64,000 nucleotides of DNA from Candidatus Defluviilinea proxima (GCA_016721115.1 JADKIW010000001.1:1441501-1505500); one strand, 5' to 3'. Positions 18,186 through 27,767 are shown, counted from the stretch's first letter. Notes: a model not told the origin generated them from the letters alone. Program-made: numbers and translations.

Positions 18186-19058
18186 CTATGATGGATTTCT
18201 ACGAAAAAAACCTTTGATTAGATTTAAGATTGGCCGAATATATATAAGAAGGGGGCCATTTGTCACCCAAAAATAAAAGGAACCTTGGTATTTTTGTATG
18301 ATTTGTTCGCGCACTAGTAGTTCTTTGTTTTGTGCTTGAATTACATTTTCTTTTGCAACTAGTTCATCTTGTTTGTCGATTTCACGAGATAGTGTAAATT
18401 CGTCGAAAATGCCTGGCGGTAAGTGGAATAGATCCATCAATTCTGAATGCTCTTTTGAGACGTAAAATCTATTTAAACCATCGAAGTAAGCAAAATTATA
18501 TTCGGCAGAAACAATCAAAGGTTCCCACGTGTCGAAGGATGGAGTTGTTGTTGTTGGAATTGTCGCCTCAATCAAGAGTATCCAGGGTCGCCAGAGAGAA
18601 AGATCTAGTCCTTGCAATACTTGTAGTTCGGCCCCTTCCACGTCAATATTCATGAAATGAATAGGCACTTGAGAATGCTCTTTGAGGACTTGATTTAATG
18701 TTAGGGTAGGGACTTTTCGCTCAATTACAACCTTGCCCATTTCACGGTAAGTCTGTGCTAATTGTGGGTCACTTGTACAAAGCGCGGAATCAGACACCTC
18801 AAAGAAATTTATTTCACCTGGTGCATTGCTAACGGCTATATTCAGATTTATATCTCTTAATCGTTCACGGCTCAGAAGTGAATAAGTGATCGGGTCAATA
18901 TTAATTCCGTGCCACCCTTGGTCATAAAATGCTTTCGTAACAGATAGATGTTTCGGGTCGTTAGCGCCAATATCTACATAAAACCCATTTTTGATGTGTT
19001 TTAATGCGCGCCAAAGCATGAGGTCTTCGAAGTTTTGTGAGTATGAGATAAAAGTCAT
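18186..19058 (-). CDS. FkbM-family methyltransferase
   Basis: A 290-residue SAM-dependent methyltransferase of the FkbM type. It starts MTFISYSQNFEDLMLWRALK, the characteristic opening, then FYVDIGANDPKHLSVTKAFY (SAM site), GWHGINIDPI, IDVEGAELQVLQGLDL and WILLIEAT. FkbM proteins in polysaccharide clusters commonly O-methylate sugars. About residues 215-255 form a charged, probably coiled-coil stretch (LVAKENVIQAQNKELLVREQ), and the C-terminus is hydrophobic, suggesting association with other enzymes or the membrane. An alternative TTG start lies nine codons upstream overlapping the sulfotransferase gene; the family pattern favours the ATG used here. Confidence 0.85.
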   Translation of the reverse strand: MTFISYSQNFEDLMLWRALKHIKNGFYVDIGANDPKHLSVTKAFYDQGWHGINIDPITYSLLSRERLRDINLNIAVSNAPGEINFFEVSDSALCTSDPQLAQTYREMGKVVIERKVPTLTLNQVLKEHSQVPIHFMNIDVEGAELQVLQGLDLSLWRPWILLIEATIPTTTTPSFDTWEPLIVSAEYNFAYFDGLNRFYVSKEHSELMDLFHLPPGIFDEFTLSREIDKQDELVAKENVIQAQNKELLVREQIIQKYQGSFYFWVTNGPLLIYIRPILNLIKGFFRRNPS

Positions 19059-19078
19059 AGAGTTGTCTTCGCTTAGAG

Positions 19079-19906
19079 CTACCAATTTAAACTTGTTTCA
19101 TATCCTGTTCTAATTAATAATTCCCCATAGTTTTTTTTGAACTCGGTTTTTATTTTGTCTGAAAAATAATTTTTCCAATCCCCGGCGATGCCCTTGCGCA
19201 GGTGCGCATTGACATCCTCTTGTCCGGGTTTTCGACCTGTAGCGGCTTCGAATATGTTGTAACGCACGATTTCGTGCAGTCGCCCCTTTTCAACATTGAT
19301 TTCACAATAATCTATCAAGTTCTCGAAAAAGGCAAATTCATTACCAAGGATATCATCATACTTTAACATCAATACATCTGGTGTTCCAATCCAGGAAGCC
19401 TGAATGTTCGCACTGGATGGTAGAACATCTGTAAGCATGTACATAATCCCGTCTTCTTCGTCTAAATCGTTTAACTTCTGTCTGAGCTCTGCCAATTGGT
19501 CTGTAATGATCTTGTGGCTGAATTTAGCGCTGAAGTAAAGGGATATTAGGGTATCACGTAGGTCACGAATCACAACAAAAGACCGGCAAGTATTCTTTTT
19601 GATGCGGTAATTCCACCAATTTATCACGGCTCTGCGAAAGTAATATCCTTCTGGTTCTTTTGTCTGCCAGAATGGATCGTAAATAATGCTACGAAACTGA
19701 CTCTGTGTTAGATAGACCGTCCCATAAATATTCCCTGGATTAACAGGGTATACATAAAAATTCAATATGCCGCGTCCACCCATGCCATGTGGGTTTGCGA
19801 TTGCCATGGGCACAAATCTTTCAGGTGCACAGTTTTTCAGAATTTCTGCAATCCACTGGGAACCAGCTTTCCAATGAGTAATGTGGAAGATCGTTAAATT
19901 AGTCAT
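19079..19906 (-). CDS. Sulfotransferase domain protein
   Basis: A 275-residue PAPS-dependent sulfotransferase-like protein. The 5'-phosphosulfate loop is HITHWKAGSQWIAEIL at the N-terminus, a variant of the usual PKSGTTWL, and the 3'-phosphate site is FVVIRDLRDTLISLYFSAKF (the R-D-x-RD-x-S pattern) near residues 125-145. The C-terminal half contains LMLKYDDILGNE and ends with a GDWKNYFSDKIKTEF motif that matches the GxWKxxF region of sulfotransferases. In this context it probably sulfates a sugar of the surface polysaccharide. The gene sits 20 bases before the FkbM gene in the same direction. Confidence 0.82.
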   Translation of the reverse strand: MTNLTIFHITHWKAGSQWIAEILKNCAPERFVPMAIANPHGMGGRGILNFYVYPVNPGNIYGTVYLTQSQFRSIIYDPFWQTKEPEGYYFRRAVINWWNYRIKKNTCRSFVVIRDLRDTLISLYFSAKFSHKIITDQLAELRQKLNDLDEEDGIMYMLTDVLPSSANIQASWIGTPDVLMLKYDDILGNEFAFFENLIDYCEINVEKGRLHEIVRYNIFEAATGRKPGQEDVNAHLRKGIAGDWKNYFSDKIKTEFKKNYGELLIRTGYETSLNW

Positions 19907-19972
19907 TCATTGATACCAAAGGTTTCTTGTTGGTAATAAACTATTTATTATAGCTCGAAGATTGCTTTTGGG

Positions 19973-20917
19973 CTATTTTGTTGCGTGAAAAACATAACGA
20001 TGATATCTCGACCATGTTCTCCGCATGATGCCTGAATATTCTCCAGCCAATTTTACGTTGCTAAATCCAACTCTAAACAACATTTCTTCTATACATTTAT
20101 CGTTAAACATCCACCAAGTACGTGAGTCCTTGCCTTTACTTCTTGTGCCCAGAAACTCCATTAAGGGAACTTCTGCCTTGGTGGCAAATAGATCTGTGGC
20201 GACAATAAGTTTAGACTTACATAAAGGTGCTATTACATTTAGAGCCATGAAGGGTGAAAAGAGGTGTAATAAAATATCTCCCAAAAATACAATATCGAAA
20301 GATTCGTCGTCCTTTAATTGAGAACGCAAATTGTAGATAGAAGAGAAAATACGTTTGACAGATGTGTTCTTACGCGCCTGGCAAAATTCAAATGGCCCAT
20401 CAAGGTGGCGGTAAAAAGCTTCCTTAGGTATAGCGGTATGATGAAAATGCATCATATTGGCGAGAATATTTTCTTTTTCGTTGTGGATCATGTCCCATTC
20501 AACTAGCGACGGTAATTCCACAGATGTTACAGTAGCCCCTCGTTTTTCAAACTCAAAGGCAAAAAAACCAGTCGCTGAACCTACATCCAATACTTTCATT
20601 CCAGTCATGTTTTCTGGAAAATGAAATCCATCAAGGCTATTACGATAATCATAGTCACCCGGTGTGACAATACCGTTTTCTAACTCAACGGCATGATACC
20701 AATAAAAATCTTGTATTCCCGGAAAATTGATGTTGGCAATATAGTGGTTTAGAGTGTCTATCTGTTCTTGATAGATTTGTTTTTCCCTAATTATTTCCAT
20801 ATCCTCGCTTTGAATCTCTGTAATGTTTTTTTTACCCAATTTAAACTGGATGCGTTTTGTAACCCCGGCTAGGCCCTCTCTTTGAAAAACTTGTAGTGCT
20901 TTGTTCAAATAATTCAT
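19973..20917 (-). CDS. Class I SAM-dependent methyltransferase, CmoB/DUF1698-like
   Basis: A 314-residue methyltransferase. The Rossmann SAM-binding motif is MKVLDVGSATGFFAFEFEKR (about residues 104-123), followed by VTSVELPS, the post-motif FDIVFLGDILLHLFSPFMAL and a late TWWMFNDKCIEEMLF. This arrangement resembles the CmoB/DUF1698-like group, which includes sugar- and tRNA-modifying enzymes. Placed between glycosyltransferases and a sulfotransferase, it is most simply another glycan-modifying enzyme. The N-terminal 90 residues are helical and lysine-rich, without recognisable motif. Confidence 0.8.
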   Translation of the reverse strand: MNYLNKALQVFQREGLAGVTKRIQFKLGKKNITEIQSEDMEIIREKQIYQEQIDTLNHYIANINFPGIQDFYWYHAVELENGIVTPGDYDYRNSLDGFHFPENMTGMKVLDVGSATGFFAFEFEKRGATVTSVELPSLVEWDMIHNEKENILANMMHFHHTAIPKEAFYRHLDGPFEFCQARKNTSVKRIFSSIYNLRSQLKDDESFDIVFLGDILLHLFSPFMALNVIAPLCKSKLIVATDLFATKAEVPLMEFLGTRSKGKDSRTWWMFNDKCIEEMLFRVGFSNVKLAGEYSGIMRRTWSRYHRYVFHATK

Positions 20918-21012
20918 GTCTCTCGTTACTCCTTTCTTGCCGGTTTCATTTTATCAAGACTTTATTTTATCAACGAATTAGTTAATTTAGAATGCACAAA
21001 GCAGAAAATACA

Positions 21013-24000
21013 TTATTCTTTGAATTTGCGTCTAGGTAAGTGTTGAATAGTTTCAAGCCAGGGGGGGAGTTTTTGGAGGTTGCTATTCCAGGAATAGTAC
21101 TTTTCTATATGTGCTGCCGCTTTTTGTACTTGTATTTGACTCTCTTTCGGAAATTTTACTACCTTGATAATAGCATCAGCCAGTTCTTGATTCGACTGAC
21201 CAACAAGAACGTGATTGTTAGGCTCAAGACTTAATCCTTCAAGAGCAAGCGGTGTACATATAATGGGTACCCCGGCACTGGCTCCTTCAAGAACTTTGTA
21301 TTTAGTTCCGCTGCCGGTGCGTAATGGGATACATGCTGCTGTCGCAATATCAAGATAGCAGCGTACATCGTCAACTTGTCCGGTGACAATGTTTAAAATG
21401 CCATCTGATAGTTCTAGTAACTCACGTCCAGGGGATTGCCCAACGATCCAGGCACGTGCATTTGGAATTTGCTTTCTTACCAATGGCATTATGTCTTTTA
21501 GCAAAAGTTGCGCAGCCTCGTGATTGGGCCAGTACCCCAAACTACCTATGAATACTATATTGGGTTGGTCTGTTTCTATTCTCGGTTGGTAGGAGAAATA
21601 TTCAGTATCAACACTATTGTCGAGTACAAGTATTCTATCAGAATCGAATTGGTACCTTTGAATATAAGATTGTTTATCAGTTTCACTAACAGCAATAATG
21701 CCATCGTAATATTCAAGTGTGTCTCGTTCAAAGACGCTAGCACGACGAGCTTCTAATTGCAATGCTTTCTTAGCCAATCCTCTCCTCGATGCTGCCATGC
21801 GCTCTAATCGAATGGCCTCTACATCGTAAGAAGATAATATTAGTCTTGTGTTTGTGGGTACGGTGAATGTTTGTAGAGGTAATGGGTTTAGCTGAGGGCC
21901 AATAAATAGAAAATCCGGTTTTGTAACCTTTAAAGCCAAGCTAAGACTGGGTATAACATAAGCATGATTTGCGAATACGAATCGATGACTATCATGGTGA
22001 TATATTGGTCCAAGTATTGGAATATTTTTCTCTCTCGTCCATAAAAGAGCGCGAGTCTTTATATCCATTTTTAGGGCGTTAATGTCGATTCTATGTGGTA
22101 GATAAGAGTTCAATATATCTGGCTCATATATCGTTCGGAAGTAAGAGCGTAAATTGTCGTCTCTGTTATTTTTTGGGGCACTCCATAGTGCAAAAAAATC
22201 TAGAGATGATATTTCTAGAAGTTTTCGTAGAATATGAAAGTCTCTTATTTCACCTCCTGAGTATCCTGGGTGAAAAGGATAGTGAAAGCCACAAAATGTT
22301 ATTGTGTATTTTTTTTCTCTGTCCAAAACATCATATTTTGGGCTTTCTCGATGTTCTACGTTCAGCAAATCAGTTTGGAGTGATTCTATGTTCTTTATAG
22401 GTGCTTTTTTATTGGAGATATGCTGAACCAAGGCTTTAAGTCGACTTATGATTATTTTTCCCCTGTTATTAATTGTTTTAAGTAACTCTTTTATTTTAAA
22501 TACAATCTTCTTAACATAAAATGGAGCCCCAATTTTTTCAGGGCTGGTTATCTTATATTCGACGCATAGCTTAATGATCTGTTTTATGAGCTGGCTATGA
22601 TTAGGGAAGTAATGATTAATAAGAGATGTAATTGTGGTTTGGTATTCAATCGTGTTTCTTTCAGGCCATAGAGGCTGACTAAAGCGAAAGAGTTCTCTAA
22701 GAAACTTGTTCCAGTCGCTGGTTTTCGAGCGTGAATGAATTCTATATAGTGCAAGTGTCTTTTCGATTTTCTTGAAGCTTGCGACTTTACGAAGACGCCA
22801 GAAAAACTCAAAGTCGAAGATGTAATGATACGATTGATTTATGTTGCCTGTTTTTTCTATTAAATGGCGCCGAAAATAAACTGTTGGCTGGGGAATAGCA
22901 TGGATATAGGTCCAATAAAATGGAACATTGGTTATTGCCTCGAGTTTTCCGTAATATAAGCCAGTTCTATGTGTCCCGTGGTTAGCGAGAAATAAATTGT
23001 CTTGTTCGTCAATGTATAAAGCATTACCAAATACAACCTCTGTTTCTGGATTCTGAATAAATTCATTTACGATACTCCAAAGTGCGCCTTCAGTTAAGAC
23101 ATCGTCGGAATTAAGCCAGCCAATAATTTCACCAGTCGCTTTTGTAAACCCCTTGTTTATGGCATGAGATGGACCTTCATCTTTTTCGGATTGCCAATAT
23201 GCAAGATGCTGTGCATATTTTCTTAGAATATCCACACTTCCATCCGTGGATCCGCCATCATATACGATTATTTCAGTTAATGGATATTTTTGGTTGATTA
23301 TGCTTTCGATTGTTTTTGAAAGAAAATCTGCTTGATTGTAGGATGGTATGATTATTGATACTACAGGAAAAAGTTTTACTCCTTGGGCATCTTCTGAAAA
23401 ACGTTCAGTACCCCTTGCAAAGGGGATAAAGGTCTTATCTTGTGTGTCTGATTCTATTGGGAAGGGGTCTGGGGTGTCCCATCTTTTTTTCATTTCCTGT
23501 TGGATTTTTTGCATGGTTGCGTAAATGAAGCTGCGTATGTTTTCTGAGTATCCGGCTTCATCTACACATGTGCTGAGTAGCGTTTCCATTAGATAAAAAA
23601 AAGAACCTAAAGTTATTGTTTGGCGATTACTTTGAGCAATAATAGATAGTAATTCCTGTTGAATATTGGGTAAGTTTGGTATTACTCTGCTCGTGGAAAG
23701 CTCATTACTCATTGCAAGGAATTCATAAATTGAATCTGACATTAAATAATAGACTTGTCCCAGTATTTCTTTTTTTGAAGTATTGTTAGATGCAATTTCA
23801 ATTAGTTCTCGCGCGCGTACTAAATGTCCTGATGATGTTTTTGTTTGTTCATATTCCCTGCTTACAGCTAGAAATTCATTGATAGTAACTGCTGAGTGCT
23901 TTTCGAGAATTCTGATAAATAGATCCCAATCCAGACCGTAGTGGAGCTCAGTGTTCAACCCGCCCGATTGAAGCCATGCATCACGAGACATGAAAGTTGC

Positions 24001-24462
24001 AGGTTGAAGGATATAGTCTAGCCCCTCGCTCAATACTTCTCTTGAGATTGCAACATGACGAGGGCAAAAAGGTCTGAATTCACCATCTTTATGGCGAAAT
24101 CCGTTACCAATGAATAAGCCACTTTTGGGGTTTTCCTGATATGCACGGGCTATTACCCAGAATGGATTGTTGATATACCAGTCGTCTGAATTTAACCACG
24201 AGACAATATCTCCGTTGCAGTACTGCATTCCCATATTAATAGCATTCGCCTGCCCTTCATCGGGCTGACTTTGCCAATATTTGAGTTTTTCACTATATGA
24301 GCGAATGATATCTAGTGACTGGTCATTGGACCCTCCGTCCATGACAATTACCTCAAGGTTGGGGTACATTTGTGAAAAAATGCTTTCTAATGCATATTGT
24401 AGGAATACGCCCTGATTATAGGATGGGATAACAATACTTATTTTTGGTAAATTATTTTTCAT
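21013..24462 (-). CDS. Triple glycosyltransferase, GT2-GT2-GT4 fusion
   Basis: This 1149-residue protein joins three catalytic domains. Two GT2 domains come first: about residues 7-245 (ISIVIPSYNQGVFLQYALES, VIVMDGGSNDQSLDI, WLNSDDWYI) and about 365-595 (VSIIIPSYNQADFLSKTIES, IIVYDGGSTDGSVDI, WLNSDDVLT). A linker of roughly 130 residues leads to a GT4 domain (about 735-1145) with HYPFHPGYSGGEIRDFHIL, NIVFIGSLGYWPNHEAAQLL, ARAWIVGQSPGREL and CIPLRTGSGTKYKVLEGASA. Such fusions can add successive sugars of a repeat unit. The start is uncertain: an upstream GTG would add eight codons, but this ATG has GGAG 12 bases before it. It is the first minus-strand gene of the glycan cluster. Confidence 0.87.
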   Translation of the reverse strand: MKNNLPKISIVIPSYNQGVFLQYALESIFSQMYPNLEVIVMDGGSNDQSLDIIRSYSEKLKYWQSQPDEGQANAINMGMQYCNGDIVSWLNSDDWYINNPFWVIARAYQENPKSGLFIGNGFRHKDGEFRPFCPRHVAISREVLSEGLDYILQPATFMSRDAWLQSGGLNTELHYGLDWDLFIRILEKHSAVTINEFLAVSREYEQTKTSSGHLVRARELIEIASNNTSKKEILGQVYYLMSDSIYEFLAMSNELSTSRVIPNLPNIQQELLSIIAQSNRQTITLGSFFYLMETLLSTCVDEAGYSENIRSFIYATMQKIQQEMKKRWDTPDPFPIESDTQDKTFIPFARGTERFSEDAQGVKLFPVVSIIIPSYNQADFLSKTIESIINQKYPLTEIIVYDGGSTDGSVDILRKYAQHLAYWQSEKDEGPSHAINKGFTKATGEIIGWLNSDDVLTEGALWSIVNEFIQNPETEVVFGNALYIDEQDNLFLANHGTHRTGLYYGKLEAITNVPFYWTYIHAIPQPTVYFRRHLIEKTGNINQSYHYIFDFEFFWRLRKVASFKKIEKTLALYRIHSRSKTSDWNKFLRELFRFSQPLWPERNTIEYQTTITSLINHYFPNHSQLIKQIIKLCVEYKITSPEKIGAPFYVKKIVFKIKELLKTINNRGKIIISRLKALVQHISNKKAPIKNIESLQTDLLNVEHRESPKYDVLDREKKYTITFCGFHYPFHPGYSGGEIRDFHILRKLLEISSLDFFALWSAPKNNRDDNLRSYFRTIYEPDILNSYLPHRIDINALKMDIKTRALLWTREKNIPILGPIYHHDSHRFVFANHAYVIPSLSLALKVTKPDFLFIGPQLNPLPLQTFTVPTNTRLILSSYDVEAIRLERMAASRRGLAKKALQLEARRASVFERDTLEYYDGIIAVSETDKQSYIQRYQFDSDRILVLDNSVDTEYFSYQPRIETDQPNIVFIGSLGYWPNHEAAQLLLKDIMPLVRKQIPNARAWIVGQSPGRELLELSDGILNIVTGQVDDVRCYLDIATAACIPLRTGSGTKYKVLEGASAGVPIICTPLALEGLSLEPNNHVLVGQSNQELADAIIKVVKFPKESQIQVQKAAAHIEKYYSWNSNLQKLPPWLETIQHLPRRKFKE

Positions 24463-24826
24463 GTAGCTTAGAATCTCCGTAAACACACCCTCTTGAGTGG
24501 AAGATGTTAATTACCTAAATTGTATCTTAACTCAAATTACCATCTTGCAACAAACTCTCACGATTTTTTCGTTAAAAGTCATCATCTTAGCTCCTAGTGG
24601 GAGAGATGAAGTTCTTTCGATAAAAGCCTTGTTCGGGATGATGGAAGGTTTTATAGTCGGTATAGCAACTTGGATGATATAGTTAATGAACGCTAAAAAT
24701 ATGTGAACAAAAAACAACTTAAGATTTTATTGTTGTCGTTATGCAGTATGAGAGTTTTACAGACTTATACTTTCCCATAGAGTAAAATACTGATATAGAA
24801 TATTCTACTTCATTAGGAGTTATTAA
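24463..24826. other. AT-rich intergenic region between divergent genes
   Basis: About 360 bases between the triple-glycosyltransferase gene (minus) and the FkbM-like gene (plus). It must hold both promoters, but no convincing -35/-10 pair, operator or RNA was recognised. The short open frames here look like chance. A TTAGGAG ribosome-binding site precedes the plus-strand ATG. Confidence 0.6.
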
Positions 24827-25672
24827 ATGGAAACTAAGGCTGACGCAACGGATTTTTTGGGAAGGTTTCGCGAGATCGTGTCAGATCCATTGAATTTGCT
24901 GATTAAGAGGCACCCTCTTGCCGGTATGATTGATAAGGACCTTGTCTATCTTCATAACGGGAATAAAGTTCCTTTGAGAGGGCAATACTCTTATTATGAA
25001 AACTTTAGTGACATTCTTGTTATTAATAGAGGCGTTCATGAGCCTCTTGAAGAATATGTTTTTCAGGAGTTGATGAATGTGCTTCCGGATAATTCATCAA
25101 TGCTTGAACTCGGAGCTTATTGGGGCCACTATTCAATGTGGCTAAAAAAAATTCATCCTAAAGCATCTGTATATCTTGTAGAGCCAAATGAAGTGAACAT
25201 ACAAGCTGGAAAATATAATTTTCAATTGAATAACTGTGTTGGTGAGTTTATTCAGGAATATGTTGCTTGTGGGCAATTTGAGGTCGATAAATTTATGATG
25301 AATAACGGACTTAAAACTTTAAGTATATTACACTCAGATATTCAAGGCTTTGAGATCGAAATGTTAGATGGAAGTTCTGATACTTTGAAAAAAGGGTTGA
25401 TCCATTATGCTTTTATATCAACACATTCACAGGATATTCATGTGAAGGTTGTTGAAAAACTTGAATACTTTGGTTATAGAGTTGAGGTGGCCTCTGGTTT
25501 TGATTATGAGACTACGTCTTATGATGGCTTTGTTTTTGCATCGAATTTTGCTAGACCTCCCCTTTTTGATTATTTTAAACCTTTTATCCGTAAACAAATC
25601 CCTTTCAGTGATCCGTTAGAAACAGTTGTTGAGTTAACAAAAATAATAAATGCAAGAAACATCAAAACTTGA
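24827..25672 (+). CDS. FkbM-like methyltransferase
   Basis: A 281-residue protein whose middle matches FkbM-type methyltransferases: SSMLELGAYWGHYSMWLKKI (SAM loop), ASVYLVEPNEVNIQAGKYNF, LHSDIQGFEIEMLDGS and HYAFISTHSQDIH. The SDIQGFE motif replaces the more common DVEGxE. It differs from the other FkbM protein of the locus in both ends and is the only plus-strand gene inside the glycan cluster. Its likely substrate is a glycan or lipid-linked sugar. An AGGAG lies about nine bases before the ATG, and a shared terminator follows. Confidence 0.8.
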   Translation: METKADATDFLGRFREIVSDPLNLLIKRHPLAGMIDKDLVYLHNGNKVPLRGQYSYYENFSDILVINRGVHEPLEEYVFQELMNVLPDNSSMLELGAYWGHYSMWLKKIHPKASVYLVEPNEVNIQAGKYNFQLNNCVGEFIQEYVACGQFEVDKFMMNNGLKTLSILHSDIQGFEIEMLDGSSDTLKKGLIHYAFISTHSQDIHVKVVEKLEYFGYRVEVASGFDYETTSYDGFVFASNFARPPLFDYFKPFIRKQIPFSDPLETVVELTKIINARNIKT

Positions 25673-25731
25673 ACGTTTTATAACTTAAAAGCATCAAATT
25701 TTGTGTGATATTGTTGTAACTACTAATAATG

Positions 25732-25782
25732 TAAATTAGACTTCAGTACAGTTTTATGCCTGTTTCACTGAAGTCTAATTTA
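25732..25782. terminator. Bidirectional terminator hairpin
   Basis: Perfect 16-base arms (25732-25747 and 25767-25782; each contains TTAGACTTCAGT or its complement) enclose a 19-base loop that itself has ACAG/CTGT pairing. It lies between the converging FkbM-like gene and the secreted repeat-protein gene and is AT-rich on both sides, so it can serve both. Confidence 0.75.
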
Positions 25783-25796
25783 TTTTAGGCCTTGAT

Positions 25797-27767
25797 TTAT
25801 GGCGCGCTAATGACTAGCTCAGTAATCATACCCACATCATCTAGTGATGTATACCAGTAATCTGTAGTGATGCGTTCAAATGGAATTCCGAGAATTTCGT
25901 TAAAACTGCTTAAATACTTTGTTCGCTCACTTGCAAAGACCTTTACTCCATTTGTGACGACTATGTGTACCGGGCCTCCGTTAATCCCATAGCGCGGATA
26001 AACACGTTGCCCAGGTAAAATCGAATAGGGTGTGGTGTTCTTTTTCACACCTCCTATATACACATCCACTTGTGCAGTTTCAGTTGTGCTTGGGTTACCG
26101 ATTACAAGGTAGGTAATCATGTTGGCGTCATCTAATGATGTGAACCATAACTCTGTAGATGCCTGGAGCAAGGGGAAACCTAATACTTCATTAAAACTGC
26201 TAGAGTATTTTGTTCGTTCACTTGTAAAAATGTCCACCCCATTTGTACTTACCACGCGCACAGGTCCGCCATTAATTCCGTAGCGTGGAAAAACCCTTTG
26301 ACCAGGTAAAATGGAATATGGGGTTGTATTTTGTTTTACCCCCCCAATATATACATCTACTTGTGCGGTTTCAGTTGTACTTGGATTGCCAATTACTAGA
26401 TATGTGATCATCCCGGCATCATCGTAACTTGTAAACCAGAATTCAGTGTCGAGCTGATTAGACGGGAATCCTAGCACTTCATTAAAACTGCTTCCATATT
26501 TTGACCGTTCGCTTGCGAATATATTTACTCCGTTTGTGCTTGCCACGCGCACAGGTCCGCCATTAATTCCGTAGCGAGGAAAAACCCTTTGTCCAGGTAA
26601 GATTGAATAGGGTGTTGTGTTCTTTTTTACCCCTCCAATGTACACATCTACCAGCGCTGTTTCGGTTGTGCTTGGATTTCCGATAACGAGATACGTGATC
26701 ATTCCAAGATCATCGTAACTCGTGAACCAGTATTCTGTTGTCAATTGATTAGCGGGGAACCCCACAATAGAATTAAAGCTACTTCCATAGATGGCCCGTT
26801 GGCTTGTAAAGATATTTTGCCCAGTAGGGCTAAATACATGGACCGGCCCGCCATTAGTTCCATAACGATCTGCAACTATGCCTTGAGATGCAATGTAGTA
26901 ATTTCTCAATTGCCCTCCGCCAATCGTAGCACTAGTGTTTGTAATATTGACATTGAATATCATGTTGGCGGGTTTGGATGTGTATGTATTTGATGTTCCT
27001 ACATCGCCATTATATTGTGCAACTTCAAAATAGTAGGTGGTAGATTGATCACCTAAGAAAGATATTCTTGAATTTACGCCGTCAGTATCATCATTACATC
27101 TGACGAGCTCTAAACTAAGCGGGGCTGGGTCTACACTGACCTTTTTCCATATAACAATATAAGTGTCTAAAGATTGAGAATTCTCAGTCTCAACTGAGCC
27201 AAATGTATCCGCTTGTATGGACTGCTTTTCAGGAGGGGTGTACTTGTACCAGAGCGATTTAAAACCCTCTTTGAGAGTTGGCGTGTCAGAATCTGTGCAA
27301 GGCCCTCTTGAAGGTGGGTTAAATGAATCGTCGTCAAGGGCTTCTGTTGTGTTAACGATATCGAGATAGGTTAAACCGGTTATCAACGTTGCATTGCCTA
27401 TGGCATCATTTTTAGGAACAAATTTTACGGTTACAGATTTGTTCGCGTCCATAGTGACGGTGGTGGGATTAGAAAATGCACTGTTTGTCCCTGCCCAACC
27501 TAGAAGGATATATTGTGAGTTAGGAGTGGCTGTTAATGTAACAACTGTGCCTGATGTATAACCACTTCCTCCACAAGTAGGGTCAGAAAGCGGGTTTGCA
27601 TTTACCGTGCCACCTGCACTTGGGCTGAATATGATAGTAAGGTTGAAACATGTAGCCGCTTGGGCAATACCAGTTCCCCACAAGCCGAGAGTAGATGTCA
27701 CAACTGCCAGTACCAGGAGCATCCGCAGTCCTGATATATGTAAGAATAAATGTTTTGAGTATTTCAT
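25797..27767 (-). CDS. Secreted protein with InlB-like domain and four 97-residue repeats
   Basis: A 656-residue exported protein. Residues 1-38 are a signal peptide ending GIAQAA. An InlB B-type/Flg_new-like beta-repeat domain follows (about 40-115; SPSAGGTVNANP, TLTATPNSQYILLGWAG, VTVKFVPKN). Next comes a domain of about 165 residues resembling bacterial pre-peptidase C-terminal beta sandwiches (LWYKYTPPEKQSIQADTFGS). The C-terminal part is three full 97-residue repeats and a shortened fourth, each opening RYG-NGGPV and containing SSFNE-LGFP, the W-TS-DD box and LVIGNPSTTET-VDVYIGG. There is no catalytic motif and no anchor; a surface or matrix adhesive role is possible but inferred. It lies within the polysaccharide locus. 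Confidence 0.8.
   Translation of the reverse strand: MKYSKHLFLHISGLRMLLVLAVVTSTLGLWGTGIAQAATCFNLTIIFSPSAGGTVNANPLSDPTCGGSGYTSGTVVTLTATPNSQYILLGWAGTNSAFSNPTTVTMDANKSVTVKFVPKNDAIGNATLITGLTYLDIVNTTEALDDDSFNPPSRGPCTDSDTPTLKEGFKSLWYKYTPPEKQSIQADTFGSVETENSQSLDTYIVIWKKVSVDPAPLSLELVRCNDDTDGVNSRISFLGDQSTTYYFEVAQYNGDVGTSNTYTSKPANMIFNVNITNTSATIGGGQLRNYYIASQGIVADRYGTNGGPVHVFSPTGQNIFTSQRAIYGSSFNSIVGFPANQLTTEYWFTSYDDLGMITYLVIGNPSTTETALVDVYIGGVKKNTTPYSILPGQRVFPRYGINGGPVRVASTNGVNIFASERSKYGSSFNEVLGFPSNQLDTEFWFTSYDDAGMITYLVIGNPSTTETAQVDVYIGGVKQNTTPYSILPGQRVFPRYGINGGPVRVVSTNGVDIFTSERTKYSSSFNEVLGFPLLQASTELWFTSLDDANMITYLVIGNPSTTETAQVDVYIGGVKKNTTPYSILPGQRVYPRYGINGGPVHIVVTNGVKVFASERTKYLSSFNEILGIPFERITTDYWYTSLDDVGMITELVISAP
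25800..26867 (-). repeat. Tandem repeats of 291 bp inside the secreted protein gene
   Basis: Four in-frame direct repeats read on the minus strand: 26867-26577, 26576-26286, 26285-25995 and a truncated copy 25994-25800. The first three are exactly 291 bases. The stretch encoding LVIGNPSTTET-VDVYIGGVK-NTTPYSILPGQRV is nearly identical between them, whereas the first third of each unit has drifted, mostly for copies 1 and 4. The pattern indicates duplication or gene conversion and a potential for length variation. Confidence 0.9.

Noticed and set aside
25800..26867. CRISPR-like array
   Set aside because: The repeats are 291-base in-frame coding units without short spacers.
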